64,000 nt of DNA, from NCBI RefSeq assembly GCF_000376805.1, contig NZ_AQXT01000002.1, forward strand, positions 744,001 to 808,000, read 5' to 3'. The notes beneath the pieces are model-generated. The model was not told the DNA's origin. It did no database searches and saw only the letters and a list, made by a program, of their open reading frames with translations. Below, piece after piece: positions 19,062 through 28,059 of this stretch (positions are counted from its first letter, which is position 1; every line of letters begins with the position of its first letter). Source of the stretch: Henriciella marina DSM 19595 (GTDB lineage Bacteria; Pseudomonadota; Alphaproteobacteria; Caulobacterales; Hyphomonadaceae). A program made the translations under genes and the position numbers.

Positions 19062-19577
19062 CTATTTAGGGCAACGAGCACGCTTCGTATAGATTTCGCT
19101 TGAATCAACAATGATATTTGAAGTTTCAAGCATGTTGCGCCCGATGAGAGTTTCATAGTTGAAATTGCCGCGATCAGCGAGCGTTACTTCATCCTCGATC
19201 AGCAATCCGCCAAGACAGAATTCAAGTTCGACAACCGGCCGATAAAGAACGCCGCCCTGTTTGGTCTTGATGGCTGCCCAGCGGACGATCTCGGTTTCGA
19301 TTGTCCGTTCATCGCCATCTTCGTTGATGACCTTGAAGATGATGTCGCGGCTCTCATCCTCATCGTCAAACTCCTTGCGAGGTGGCGCGGACATAATCTC
19401 GGCATGAATGGAGGATGTCGTTGCCCCAGTGTCGAGCTTTGCGTCGAGTTCGATGTCGAGGTCGGCAATACGGACATGTTCCAGCCAGCCGAGCGTATGT
19501 TTTTCGTTATCGTCATCCGCAGATGCGCCGAGCGCGGCCCCTGAAAGAACGAGCAGCGAAGTAATCAGTTTGAGCAT
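19062..19577 (-). CDS. Secreted retropepsin-like aspartic protease (putative ATP-dependent zinc protease/RimB family)
   Basis: 171 residues. A signal peptide (about 1-20, LITSLLVLSGAALGASA) precedes a single retropepsin-like domain. The catalytic Asp-Thr-Gly is D49-T50-G51 in AKLDTGATTSSIHA, and the C-terminal part ends with NFNYETLIGRNML, typical of this family (often annotated as an ATP-dependent zinc protease). One DTG per chain implies a homodimer. It is the first gene of the minus-strand cassette with the 7TM protein and the ligase, and is the only one predicted to be wholly periplasmic. Confidence 0.86.
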   Translation of the reverse strand: MLKLITSLLVLSGAALGASADDDNEKHTLGWLEHVRIADLDIELDAKLDTGATTSSIHAEIMSAPPRKEFDDEDESRDIIFKVINEDGDERTIETEIVRWAAIKTKQGGVLYRPVVELEFCLGGLLIEDEVTLADRGNFNYETLIGRNMLETSNIIVDSSEIYTKRARCPK

Positions 19578-19671
19578 AATATTATTTGCCTGTCTTGCTT
19601 CGTGTTATCGGCGCGCTTGAACACGACAATTGTGAATTTCGCATGGCGAAACTCGTATCTATCCGTGACCG

Positions 19672-21243
19672 TCAGGCGCTGGTGAGATCTTTCACGAGCT
19701 GATTGACGGCGCCATAATCGATTTTCCCTGTCCCGAGGACCGGGATGTCATCGACATGGTAGACCTTTCGCGGGACAGAAAGTTCCGAAACACCGTGAGA
19801 TTGCGACCAGGCAAGTATGTCGCTGCGATTGGCAGAAGCGGCTGTCGTGAGTAGCACGACCTGCTCACCCTTGCGCGGATCGGGGATCGCGCCGGCCGCA
19901 TGCATGTCGTCCGGCCAGATGGCGCTCGCGCAGTTTTCAACGACGGAAAGCGAGACCATTTCGCCGCCTATCTTGGCAAAGCGTTTGACGCGGCCCTGAA
20001 TGCGGATGAAGCGATCCTTGTCGATCGCCACGATGTCGCCGGTGTCGTGCCAGCCTTCATCCAGGGGCTCGATCACGCCGGGATTATCCGAACGCATATA
20101 GCCCTGCATGACGTTCGGGCCGCGGATGCGGAGCTTGCCGCCATCCTCAATGCCTTCAACGGGTATAAGCTCATATTCCATATCGGCCATAAGCTGGCCG
20201 ACACTGCCGGGCCTGTTCTCTTCGATGCAATTGGCGGCGACGACGGGAGAGGCTTCGGTGGCGCCGTAACCTTCAAGGATTTCGATCTGGAATTTGCGGC
20301 GGACCAGTTGCCGCGTCTCATCGCGCACGCGCTCAGCGCCGCAGACCGCGAGACGGACGCTGTTGAGGTCGCCGTCTTCGCCGACACGGGCATATTGGGA
20401 TATGAAGGTGTCGGTCGCGAGCAGAATGGTCGCACCGGTCTTGCCAATGCGTCTGGCGATCTCGCGCGGCTGCAGGGGGGTCGGATGGAAGATCGCTTTG
20501 ACCCCAGCCATGAGCGGCAGCAGCGCGCCGACGGTCAAGCCGAAGCAGTGAAATGTCGGCAACGGATTGAAGACCACATCGGCTTGCGGATCGAGGCCGA
20601 TATGGGCGCGGACCTGCTCGACATTGGACACAATGTTCTGATGGCTGAGAACGACGCCTTTCGGCTCCCCTTCAGTGCCGGATGTGAAGAGGATGACGCC
20701 CGTCTTCTTGTGGTCCGGGCCTGCAAAGACGGTCGTTGGAAAAATCGGGCCAACGACGCCTTTCAGCTTGTCCTTGACGCTCAGATTCTCGCGAACGTCT
20801 TCAAGATAGATGATTTCAGAGGCGTCACTCAGCGTTTCAATCAGCGGCTCAAGGCTGCCCAGTTCAACAAATTTGTGCGCCGTAAGAATGCGCTCAACCT
20901 TTGCGGCCTTCATCGCTGACTTGATGTTCGCCGACCCAGCCGTGAAGTTCAGCATTGCGGGAATACGGCCAGCGGCAAGGACCGCCAGGAATGCGATGAC
21001 AGCTCCTGCGCCTGTCGGGAGCATGATGCCAACAACTTCGTTTTTTGAGGTCTTCCGCTTCAGGGCGGAGCCGAGGGCGAAAGCGGCGCGCGCAAGATCG
21101 TTATAGGTCAGCTCGCGCTCATCCCCGTCGATCACAGCGGTTGTCGACGGGCCGAATTCCCTGCGCGCTCTCAGAAAGGCGGAAAAGATGTCCGTACGCG
21201 TGCGTTTGGCATTGTAGGGAATCGGGCTCGGAATGTTTGACAT
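19672..21243 (-). CDS. AMP-forming acyl-CoA/acyl-ACP synthetase, similar to the synthetase half of Aas
   Basis: 523 residues. The P-loop-like ILFTSGTEGEPKGVVLSH, the GYGATEASPV motif, the WHDTGDIVAID motif and the C-terminal lysine in LGTGKIDYGA identify an adenylate-forming acyl ligase. The spacing (NVMQGYMR, GRVKRFAKIGGEMVSL) resembles the C-terminal acyl-ACP synthetase half of E. coli Aas; no acyltransferase domain is attached. Likely role: activating free or lyso-lipid-derived fatty acids. ATG 21243 is chosen because the polypeptide then begins MSNIPSPIPYN; upstream residues look non-homologous. Two palindromes lie 28-57 bp upstream. Confidence 0.83.
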   Translation of the reverse strand: MSNIPSPIPYNAKRTRTDIFSAFLRARREFGPSTTAVIDGDERELTYNDLARAAFALGSALKRKTSKNEVVGIMLPTGAGAVIAFLAVLAAGRIPAMLNFTAGSANIKSAMKAAKVERILTAHKFVELGSLEPLIETLSDASEIIYLEDVRENLSVKDKLKGVVGPIFPTTVFAGPDHKKTGVILFTSGTEGEPKGVVLSHQNIVSNVEQVRAHIGLDPQADVVFNPLPTFHCFGLTVGALLPLMAGVKAIFHPTPLQPREIARRIGKTGATILLATDTFISQYARVGEDGDLNSVRLAVCGAERVRDETRQLVRRKFQIEILEGYGATEASPVVAANCIEENRPGSVGQLMADMEYELIPVEGIEDGGKLRIRGPNVMQGYMRSDNPGVIEPLDEGWHDTGDIVAIDKDRFIRIQGRVKRFAKIGGEMVSLSVVENCASAIWPDDMHAAGAIPDPRKGEQVVLLTTAASANRSDILAWSQSHGVSELSVPRKVYHVDDIPVLGTGKIDYGAVNQLVKDLTSA

Positions 21244-21270
21244 GGCGGGCTTCGCTTCGTGCTGATCTGA

Positions 21271-21300
21271 ATTTTGTAACAAAATGTCACAGAAGGTGAC
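21271..21300. promoter_or_regulatory. Two adjacent palindromes between the acyl synthetase gene and lipA
   Basis: ATTTTGTAACAAAAT (21271-21285) is a perfect 7+1+7 palindrome. Immediately after it, GTCAC-AGAAG-GTGAC (21286-21300) is a perfect 5-bp inverted repeat. They lie 28 bp upstream of the acyl synthetase ATG and 88 bp upstream of lipA, where a regulator could control one or both divergent genes. The regulator is unknown. Confidence 0.45.
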
Positions 21301-21387
21301 GAAAGCAACTCGCAAGGTCAGCCGGGTCAAACCCGTCATGCGACATTGCAACTTGATGAGGCGGCCCCATCAGTCCATTTAGGGGCC

Positions 21388-22335
21388 ATGGTGACACTCA
21401 TTGAGAGCAAACAGAAATTCCGGCATCCGGAGAAGCGCAACAGGCCCGACACGCCGGTTCTGCGCAAGCCCGACTGGATCCGGGTGAAGGCGCCGACCAG
21501 CCGCGGTTTCCACGAGACGCAGGAAATTGTGCGCTCAAACGGGCTGGTCACGGTCTGCCAGGAAGCCGGTTGCCCGAATATTGGCGAGTGCTGGGAGAAA
21601 AAGCACGCGACCATGATGATCCTGGGCGAGGTCTGTACGCGCGCCTGTTCGTTCTGCAATGTTTCGACCGGCAAGCCGAAGCCCGTCGACCGCGACGAGG
21701 CGCGCCGCGTTGCCGATGCCGTCTATGAGATGGGCCTGCAGCACGTCGTTATTACCTCTGTGGACCGCGACGACCTCGAGGATGGCGGCGCGCAGCACTT
21801 TGTTGATGTGATCAACGCCATTCGGGCTGCGTCACCGGGCACGACGATCGAGATCCTGACACCTGACTTCCTGCGCAAGGATGGCTGGGAAAACATCGTC
21901 ATCGATGCCGCGCCAGACGTGTTTAATCACAATCTTGAAACAGTGCCGCGTCTCTATTTCTCCATCCGGCCAGGCGCCCGGTACTATCACTCATTGCGTC
22001 TGCTGGAGCGCGTAAAGACCCGCGACCCCAACCAGTTCACAAAGTCCGGCCTCATGGTTGGCCTCGGCGAGAGCAAGGAAGAGGTCATGCAGGTCATGGA
22101 TGACATGCGCACGGCCGGCATCGATTTCCTGACGATCGGTCAGTATCTTCAGCCGACGCGCAAGCATGCGGCCGTTGACCGTTTCGTCCATCCAGATGAA
22201 TTCAAATCCTACGAGGAGATCGCCCGGTCCAAGGGTTTCCTCATGGTCTCCGCCTCGCCATTAACGCGGTCGAGCTATCATGCCGACGAAGACTTCGCGA
22301 AGATGAAAGCGGCCCGGGTCGCTGGCAATCAGTAG
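21388..22335 (+). CDS. lipA: Lipoyl synthase
   Basis: 315 residues. This radical-SAM enzyme inserts two sulfurs into octanoyl groups on lipoyl domains, such as those of the PDH E1 beta and E2 encoded upstream. The auxiliary-cluster cysteines are in [13 protein letters not shown], the radical-SAM triad is [10 protein letters not shown], and the conserved [10 protein letters not shown] with the cluster-ligating Ser is near the C-terminus. ATG 21388 is taken as start, with a GTG directly after it as alternative; the beginning [16 protein letters not shown] fits the family. It is followed 9 bp later by the COQ10/RatA gene. Confidence 0.96.
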   Translation: MVTLIESKQKFRHPEKRNRPDTPVLRKPDWIRVKAPTSRGFHETQEIVRSNGLVTVCQEAGCPNIGECWEKKHATMMILGEVCTRACSFCNVSTGKPKPVDRDEARRVADAVYEMGLQHVVITSVDRDDLEDGGAQHFVDVINAIRAASPGTTIEILTPDFLRKDGWENIVIDAAPDVFNHNLETVPRLYFSIRPGARYYHSLRLLERVKTRDPNQFTKSGLMVGLGESKEEVMQVMDDMRTAGIDFLTIGQYLQPTRKHAAVDRFVHPDEFKSYEEIARSKGFLMVSASPLTRSSYHADEDFAKMKAARVAGNQ

Positions 22336-22344
22336 GAGCCGCCT

Positions 22345-22803
22345 TTGCCGCGTCTTTCCAAGCAGGTGATCATCGAGCATCGCGCCGATGAGGTCTTTGA
22401 TCTTGTCGCGGATGTTCGCCGCTATCCCGATTTCATCAAATGGATCCGCTCCATGAAGGTGAGCGGTGAGCGCGAAGAAAACGGCGTTCGAAAATATCGC
22501 GGTGAGGTCGATGTCGGCTTCAAAGGCTTTTCCGAGCGCTTTGCGACCGACATCACCGCCGACCAGCCGAATAACACGGTTGAAGTGAAGCTTGCGTACG
22601 GACCGTTCAAGCGGCTGCAGAACCGTTGGAAGATGACGCCGGATGGCCAGCTTGGCACGGTCATCGACTTCTTTATCGATTATGAGTTCCGCAACCCGGT
22701 CCTGTCATTCCTTGCCAAGGCGAACACGTCTCTTGCCGTCAACAAGATCATGAAATCCTTCATCGAAGAGGCCGACCGGCGATATGGTGCGCGTCGGACC
22801 TGA
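22345..22803 (+). CDS. START-domain protein, COQ10/RatA family
   Basis: 152 residues forming one START/SRPBCC fold: PRLSKQVIIEHRADEVFDLVADVRRYPDFIKWI at the N-terminus and SLAVNKIMKSFIEEADRRYG at the C-terminus. In mitochondria and alphaproteobacteria Coq10-type proteins bind ubiquinone and support respiration; the RatA name from E. coli refers to a proposed ribosome-association toxin. The Coq10 role seems more likely here. The start is TTG 22345, supported by TAGGAG 6 nt upstream and by the conserved N-terminus. It follows lipA by 9 bp. Confidence 0.83.
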   Translation: MPRLSKQVIIEHRADEVFDLVADVRRYPDFIKWIRSMKVSGEREENGVRKYRGEVDVGFKGFSERFATDITADQPNNTVEVKLAYGPFKRLQNRWKMTPDGQLGTVIDFFIDYEFRNPVLSFLAKANTSLAVNKIMKSFIEEADRRYGARRT

Positions 22804-22816
22804 CCGGAACAGCGTC

Positions 22817-23308
22817 TTACGGAATTTGCTGCCGGATCATTTCGAGCGCTGTCTCGATCGTCGCCATGCGAACCTCGTGGCGGCCAATATCCCCGAAATA
22901 GCAGACTTCGTGGAGAACGGCCTTGTTTTCACGGGCGCAGGCAATGTGAACTGTGCCCACCGGCTTCATCGGTGTGCCGCCGCCGGGGCCGGCAACACCG
23001 GTCACCGCAATGGCAAGATTTGCGCGGCTCGCCTCAAGCGCGCCTTCGGCCATTATCCGGGCCACTGCTTCAGAGACCGCGCCATTATCCGCGATTAGAT
23101 CGCCTGGCACGCCAAGCACCTCTTCCTTTGCGCGGTTGGAATAGGTGACAAAGCCGCGCTCGAAAACGTCTGACGAGCCGGAGAATTCCGTAAACAGCGC
23201 TGCGATCAGGCCACCCGTGCAGGATTCTGCCGTCGCAATCTTGATGCGGCGTTCGCGCGCTTCATCCATGGTCAGCAGGCAAAGATTTCGAAGTCGGTCT
23301 GGAAACAT
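22817..23308 (-). CDS. pncC: CinA C-terminal domain protein, nicotinamide-nucleotide amidase
   Basis: 163 residues comprising only the amidase domain of CinA: ATAESCTGGLIAALFTEFSGSSDVFERGFVTYSN, then VAVTGVAGPGGGTPMKPVGTVHIA. PncC deamidates nicotinamide mononucleotide in pyridine-nucleotide recycling. There is no N-terminal CinA molybdopterin-like domain, which matches the short PncC form. It lies 9 bp downstream of ispDF on the same strand and converges with the COQ10/RatA gene. Confidence 0.9.
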   Translation of the reverse strand: MFPDRLRNLCLLTMDEARERRIKIATAESCTGGLIAALFTEFSGSSDVFERGFVTYSNRAKEEVLGVPGDLIADNGAVSEAVARIMAEGALEASRANLAIAVTGVAGPGGGTPMKPVGTVHIACARENKAVLHEVCYFGDIGRHEVRMATIETALEMIRQQIP

Positions 23309-23317
23309 TTTATACTC

Positions 23318-24463
23318 CTAACGAAGCTGTCTCAGCGTTGCCACGGCCTGCGCCGCAATCCCTTCGCCTCGACCAGTGAAGCCGAGGCCCTCGGTGGTGG
23401 TGGCCTTGATGCTGACGGCGTCTAGCGCAAGTCCGGTCACAGCGGCTGTTTTTTCTCGCATGGCTTCGCGATGCGGTTTGATCTTTGGGGCCTCACAGAT
23501 CAGCGTCACGTCGCAATTGGTAAGCTCCCAGCCTTGTTGGCGGGTGAGGTCAATTGCGTGGCGCAGGAACATACCGGAGTCGGCATCCTTCCATTGCGCA
23601 TCAGACGGCGGAAAGTGATCGCCGATATCGCCGAGCGCCATGGCTCCAAGAATCGCGTCCGTCAGCGCGTGCCAGCCAGCGTCCGCATCAGAATGCCCCT
23701 TCAGTTTGGCATCATGCTCAATGAAGACGCCGCAAAGTGTAACGCCGGGCCCTGGCTCAAAACCGTGGACGTCGAACCCTGTGCCAACTCTGATGGGGAG
23801 GTCGCTGGAAAACATAAGAGAGCGAACTTTCTCGAAATCATCGGGGTAGGTGATCTTGCTCAATTTCTCTGATCCAGAAACCAGCTCGACAGCAACCCCG
23901 CTTGCCTCGACAGCTTCAAGATCATCGACATAAGCCTTACTGGTCTGGCTGAGCGTATCCTTGAGGACGTTCAGACGAAAGGCCTGAGGGGTCTGTATCC
24001 TGTACAAGTCGGAGCGATCGATCGTACGCAGAGCTCCATCTTCACGGCGCTTTACAGCATCCGTGATGGGCAAGGCGGGCGCTGCAGCGACATGCGCATC
24101 GAGGGCTTCGATCAGACGGTCGATAATGACCCCGTCCAGCCCGGGCCGAGCCGCATCATGGATGAAGACCAGATCATTCTCATCGGCCTCAAGCGCATCC
24201 AATCCGCTGCGCACGGAGTCAGCGCGCTCGGCGCCGCCCGCAACGCAAACAAGTCTCTGGTCGACTGGAAGGGTGGCGCGCACCGCCTCCAGACTTGATT
24301 TCGGAAGAGCGATGCAGACCGTCTTAAATCGCTCATCTGCCAGAAGCGTATCGACAGACCATCTGTAAACCGGCTTGCCGGCAAGCATTTCGAACTGCTT
24401 GGGCGAATTTCGTCCAGCGCGTTGTCCAGCGCCAGCCGCTACGATGATTGCATGCACGCTCAT
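23318..24463 (-). CDS. ispDF: Bifunctional IspD/IspF enzyme of isoprenoid synthesis
   Basis: 381 residues. Residues 1 to about 225 are IspD ([20 protein letters not shown]-binding loop; [11 protein letters not shown]), which makes CDP-methylerythritol. Residues about 226-381 are IspF ([53 protein letters not shown]), which makes the cyclic diphosphate. Fused IspDF is common in alphaproteobacteria. ATG 24463 ([11 protein letters not shown]) is preferred to in-frame upstream codons. A perfect palindrome CCATTAATGG lies 7 bp upstream of the start. Confidence 0.95.
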   Translation of the reverse strand: MSVHAIIVAAGAGQRAGRNSPKQFEMLAGKPVYRWSVDTLLADERFKTVCIALPKSSLEAVRATLPVDQRLVCVAGGAERADSVRSGLDALEADENDLVFIHDAARPGLDGVIIDRLIEALDAHVAAAPALPITDAVKRREDGALRTIDRSDLYRIQTPQAFRLNVLKDTLSQTSKAYVDDLEAVEASGVAVELVSGSEKLSKITYPDDFEKVRSLMFSSDLPIRVGTGFDVHGFEPGPGVTLCGVFIEHDAKLKGHSDADAGWHALTDAILGAMALGDIGDHFPPSDAQWKDADSGMFLRHAIDLTRQQGWELTNCDVTLICEAPKIKPHREAMREKTAAVTGLALDAVSIKATTTEGLGFTGRGEGIAAQAVATLRQLR

Positions 24464-24573
24464 AAGTTGGCCATTAATGGGGCTGATGCGGATTGGCCAC
24501 AGCAATTCTCTGTCCGTGTGCGGCCAGCATGCTCAACTATTGTGCAGAGCAAAAATATGTTCAAACTGAGTAT

Positions 24574-25572
24574 ATGAAGTCTATGCATCATCCTTTGGCA
24601 GAAAAAGTCTGGCTTGCTCCGATGTCAGGCTCGACGGACGCCGCATTCCGCCGTCAGGCCGTGCGGTTTGGCGCTGAAGCTGTCGTCTCGGAGATGGTGG
24701 CCGGTGAGACGCTGGCCATGGCCCGGCCCGATGTTGTACGCCGCACATGTCGTCATGAGGGCAAGGGGCGCTGGATCGTCCAGCTCGCCGCAAGACGGCC
24801 CGAAGACATGAGGCGCGGCGCTGAACTGCTCGCTGAGGCGGGCGTCGACCAGATCGATATCAATATGGGGTGTCCATCCCGGCAGGTGACGGGCGGTCAG
24901 TCTGGCTCGGCCTTGATGAAAGAGCCTGATCTTGCAAAGGCCATTATCGATGCCGCTCTTGAGGGGGCCGGTGGCCTTCCGGTTTCCTTGAAAATGCGGC
25001 TCGGTTGGGACAGCGATATGCTCAACGCGCCTGAACTCGCCCAATACGCCGAACACGTTGGCCTCTGCATGTTAGCGGTCCACGGGCGCACGCGCTGCCA
25101 GTACTACAAGGGGCAGGCGGACTGGGCACGGGTATCAGATACGGTGAATGCCGTCGCGCTGCCTGTTGTGGTGAACGGCGATATAGGGTCCGTCGAAGAC
25201 GCGGATAAAGCCCTGCAGCAGTCTGGGGCTCACGGTGTCATGGTCGGGCGATCAGCCGTGGGGCGCCCCTGGATGCTGGGTGAGATCTCGGCTCACCTTG
25301 CTGGAAGAACCAATTGGAGCGAACCGAGCGCCGCCGAAAAGCATGAGAGCCTGATCGAGCAGATCGAGGATAGCATGACGCTCTATGGGACATGCCTTGG
25401 TCTGCGGATCGTGCGCAAGCACATCTCGGCCTCCATCGACTGGCTCGCGAATGACTGGTCTGACACCGAGCGCAGAGAAATCCGCAGCGCAGCGTGCAAG
25501 TTTGTCGAGCCGGCCCCGCTCTTCGATTTCCTGAACCGGGTCTATGCCGACAAGTGGAGTGTCGCTGCGTGA
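24574..25572 (+). CDS. dusB: tRNA-dihydrouridine synthase (DusB type)
   Basis: 332 residues. This FMN enzyme reduces uridines in tRNA. The FMN-binding LAPMSGSTDAAFRR, the catalytic Cys in INMGCPSRQVTGGQSGSALMK, the VHGRTRCQYYKGQADW segment and the phosphate-binding MVGRSAVGRPW are visible. ATG 24574 is chosen (ATG 24583 is an alternative); an upstream in-frame TTG would add unrelated residues. Its TGA overlaps the GTG of ntrB (GTGA, 25569-25572), giving the conserved alphaproteobacterial dusB-ntrBC arrangement. Confidence 0.92.
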   Translation: MKSMHHPLAEKVWLAPMSGSTDAAFRRQAVRFGAEAVVSEMVAGETLAMARPDVVRRTCRHEGKGRWIVQLAARRPEDMRRGAELLAEAGVDQIDINMGCPSRQVTGGQSGSALMKEPDLAKAIIDAALEGAGGLPVSLKMRLGWDSDMLNAPELAQYAEHVGLCMLAVHGRTRCQYYKGQADWARVSDTVNAVALPVVVNGDIGSVEDADKALQQSGAHGVMVGRSAVGRPWMLGEISAHLAGRTNWSEPSAAEKHESLIEQIEDSMTLYGTCLGLRIVRKHISASIDWLANDWSDTERREIRSAACKFVEPAPLFDFLNRVYADKWSVAA

Positions 25573-26621
25573 GCGAAAAAGCGAGCCTTCTTGATCTTGC
25601 GCCTTTTGCGGTCCTGCACATTGATGCGCGGCGGACGATACTGGCGGCCAATACCGAAGCTCAGATTGTACTGGGCCATTCTCTGGCCATTCTGAGGCAG
25701 AGAAATCTGGGCGAGTTCGTCTATCACGACTCGCCGTTGTTTGAGCTTCTGGACCGGGTAAGCGGCGAAGAAGGCGATGTCAGCGCCCATGGCGTTACAG
25801 TGTCCGGCCCATCGGTTCTTAAAGGTAAGCTCTACGATGTGCGGTTGCGTCCGGCCCCGCAGGGCACGACGATTGTTGCGCTCTGCGAGTCACTTGTTCG
25901 CGATGCCGCAGACAGCGCGGCAGGCATCTCCGGCTTTGGCCGCATACTCGGACATGAAGTGAAGAACCCGCTGGCCGGAATTTCCGGTGCTGCGCAGCTC
26001 CTTCTGCGCGGAGCAGATGAGACCCAGGCACCGCTACTTGATATCATCCGCAGCGAGGCAAGCCGGATCGAACGACTCGTCAGCCGTCTGTCGGCCTTCG
26101 AGCTGTTCTCAGCCCCGCGCCGCGACCGTTTCAACATCCACCAGCTTCTCGACAAGATTCTTGTCGCTGAAGAAGCCGCGCATGGTGGCAACATCATGCT
26201 CAAGCGTGCCTATGATCCATCATTGCCCGAAATACTCGGCGATGAAGACCATCTGCATGAGGCCTTCCAGAATATCGTCCGCAATGCTGCCGAAGCGGCT
26301 GGTGAAACGGGCGGCAAAGGCCAGGTTACGTTGCAGACGGCCTTCGAGACCGGCTTTGCCTTTTCCAGCAAGCGCAATGTGAACCGGCTGCAGCGCGCGA
26401 TCAGGATAACGGTCGAAGACAATGGCAAAGGCATAAGCGCGGAGACCCGCGACCAGATGTTCGATATGTTCTCATCGACGAAAGCTGGCGGGCGCGGTCT
26501 TGGTTTGAGTGTCGTCTCTGAGGTCGTCGCGGCACATGAAGGCCGCATCAAGGTCGAAAGCCGGCCCGGCCAGACAAAATTTTCGGTGTTCCTGCCGATG
26601 AAACGGGAAAACGTTCAATGA
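25569..26621 (+). CDS. ntrB: Nitrogen regulation sensor kinase NtrB
   Basis: 350 residues, with no membrane segment. An N-terminal PAS-like domain (about 5-110) precedes the HisKA box with phospho-accepting H129 in GHEVKNPLAGISG, then the ATPase motifs NIVRNAAEAA, VEDNGKGI and GGRGLGLSVVSEV. NtrB phosphorylates or dephosphorylates NtrC depending on PII and nitrogen status. The GTG start overlaps the stop of dusB; the region upstream of GTG 25569 lies inside dusB. The 3' end overlaps ntrC by 4 bp (ATGA). Confidence 0.93.
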   Translation: MSEKASLLDLAPFAVLHIDARRTILAANTEAQIVLGHSLAILRQRNLGEFVYHDSPLFELLDRVSGEEGDVSAHGVTVSGPSVLKGKLYDVRLRPAPQGTTIVALCESLVRDAADSAAGISGFGRILGHEVKNPLAGISGAAQLLLRGADETQAPLLDIIRSEASRIERLVSRLSAFELFSAPRRDRFNIHQLLDKILVAEEAAHGGNIMLKRAYDPSLPEILGDEDHLHEAFQNIVRNAAEAAGETGGKGQVTLQTAFETGFAFSSKRNVNRLQRAIRITVEDNGKGISAETRDQMFDMFSSTKAGGRGLGLSVVSEVVAAHEGRIKVESRPGQTKFSVFLPMKRENVQ

Positions 26622-27985
26622 GTCAGAAGACTGTACTGCTCGCCGAAGACGATGCCAGCATCCGGCTGGTCGTCAACCAGACCCTTGTCACCGCGGGCTA
26701 TCAGGTCCGCGCGACCAGCTCTGTGGATGCGCTTGAGCGCTGGGTGCGCAATGGCGAAGGCGACGTGATCGTCACCGACGTCTATCTCGGTGACACGGCA
26801 ATCTTCGAAGTGCTGCCGTCCATCAAGCTGGCCCGTCCTGACCTTCCCGTCATTGTGATGAGCGGCCAGAACACGATTTTGACGGCGGCGTCAGCTGCTC
26901 GCCATGGCGTTTATGACTATCTGCCCAAGCCGTTCGATATCGACCAGCTGACCAGCCTTGTCGGGCGCGCGCTCAAAGGGCCTTTGCGCAAGGATGCCGC
27001 CGCCGCTGATGCTCTGAAAGGGCAGGGCGAGAACAGCCTGCCTCTAATTGGCCGCTCAGAGCCTATGCAGGAAGTCTACCGCATCATTTCGCGAGTGATG
27101 AGTACAGACTTGACCGTCCTGATCGAGGGCGAATCCGGCACCGGAAAGGAGCTTGCCGCCCAGGCCATCCATGAGCTCGGCAGCGAGATGACCGGGCCGT
27201 TCAAGGCGCTGGACCTGGCCGCAATGCCGACCGATCGGATCAGCAAGGACCTCTTCGGGACAGCTGAAGAACCGGGCCTCGCCTTCGACAAGGGTGCAAC
27301 GCTCTATCTCGATGAGATCGGTGACTTGCCCGCCGAGGCACAGACCCAGCTTGTCAAGCTGATGCGGGAAGCAGGTGGGGCGCGCATTATCGCATCGACG
27401 CGCAAACCGCTAGGCGCCCTCGTTGAGGAAGGCCGCTTCAGAGAAGATCTGTTCTATCGCATCAATGTGGTGCGGATTTTTATGCCGCCACTGCGACAGC
27501 GCAAGGAAGACATTCCCGAACTGGTTCGCGCTTTCCTCATCCGCGCTCAACGCAAAGGGCTGCCAAGCAAGCAGCTGGAGCCAGCGGCGATGGACCTCAT
27601 CATGGCCTATGACTGGCCGGGCAATGTTCGCGAGCTCGAAAATCTCATCATGCGTCTTGCGGCGCTCAGCCCTGATGCCGTGATTTCTCAGCGCGACGTC
27701 GAGCGCGAACTGCGGGCCGAAGCGCTGAAGGACATCTCGTCGTCCGGCAGCTTCGAGAAGGAAGTCGAGACGCTGTTGCACAAATACGTAATGGCCGATT
27801 TGCTGCAGGCAGACCCGGACGATAGCGACATTCACCGCACCATCATGGAGCAGGTTGAGCGCCCGCTGATCAAGCTTGCCTTGTCAGTTACATCCGGCAA
27901 CAAGCTTCGGACAGCTGCCCTTCTAGGGGTCAACCGAAACACGCTTCGCTCCAGGATCAACTCACTCGGCCTCGCAGACGACTGA
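26618..27985 (+). CDS. ntrC: Nitrogen response regulator NtrC lacking the GAFTGA motif
   Basis: 455 residues. Receiver domain with LLAEDDASIR and phospho-acceptor D54 (IVTDVYLGD), AAA+ domain with Walker A GESGTGKE (171-178) and Walker B GATLYLDEIG (226-235), and a Fis-type HTH (TAALLGVNRNTLRSRINSLG). Between DLFG (211-214) and Walker B only about 12 residues remain, instead of about 25, and the sigma-54-contacting GAFTGA loop is missing. The protein therefore probably does not activate sigma-54 in the usual way and may act with another sigma factor or as a repressor. Confidence 0.93.
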   Translation: MSQKTVLLAEDDASIRLVVNQTLVTAGYQVRATSSVDALERWVRNGEGDVIVTDVYLGDTAIFEVLPSIKLARPDLPVIVMSGQNTILTAASAARHGVYDYLPKPFDIDQLTSLVGRALKGPLRKDAAAADALKGQGENSLPLIGRSEPMQEVYRIISRVMSTDLTVLIEGESGTGKELAAQAIHELGSEMTGPFKALDLAAMPTDRISKDLFGTAEEPGLAFDKGATLYLDEIGDLPAEAQTQLVKLMREAGGARIIASTRKPLGALVEEGRFREDLFYRINVVRIFMPPLRQRKEDIPELVRAFLIRAQRKGLPSKQLEPAAMDLIMAYDWPGNVRELENLIMRLAALSPDAVISQRDVERELRAEALKDISSSGSFEKEVETLLHKYVMADLLQADPDDSDIHRTIMEQVERPLIKLALSVTSGNKLRTAALLGVNRNTLRSRINSLGLADD

Positions 27986-28059
27986 TTGACGCCTCCCGGT
28001 CTGTTGCTCTAAAGTCTCAGTGTTGCGCTTCGACAACAGCGACACCGACGAGGTAGAGT

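Noticed and set aside
19900-20919. Long open frame (339 codons) on the plus strand opposite the acyl synthetase gene
   Set aside because: It lies wholly antisense to a gene with clear adenylate-forming motifs, has no recognisable domain, and such long shadow frames are common in high-GC DNA.
24471-24480. CCATTAATGG palindrome upstream of ispDF as an operator
   Set aside because: Ten bases of symmetry next to a start codon are too short to claim without conservation; noted only in the gene entry.
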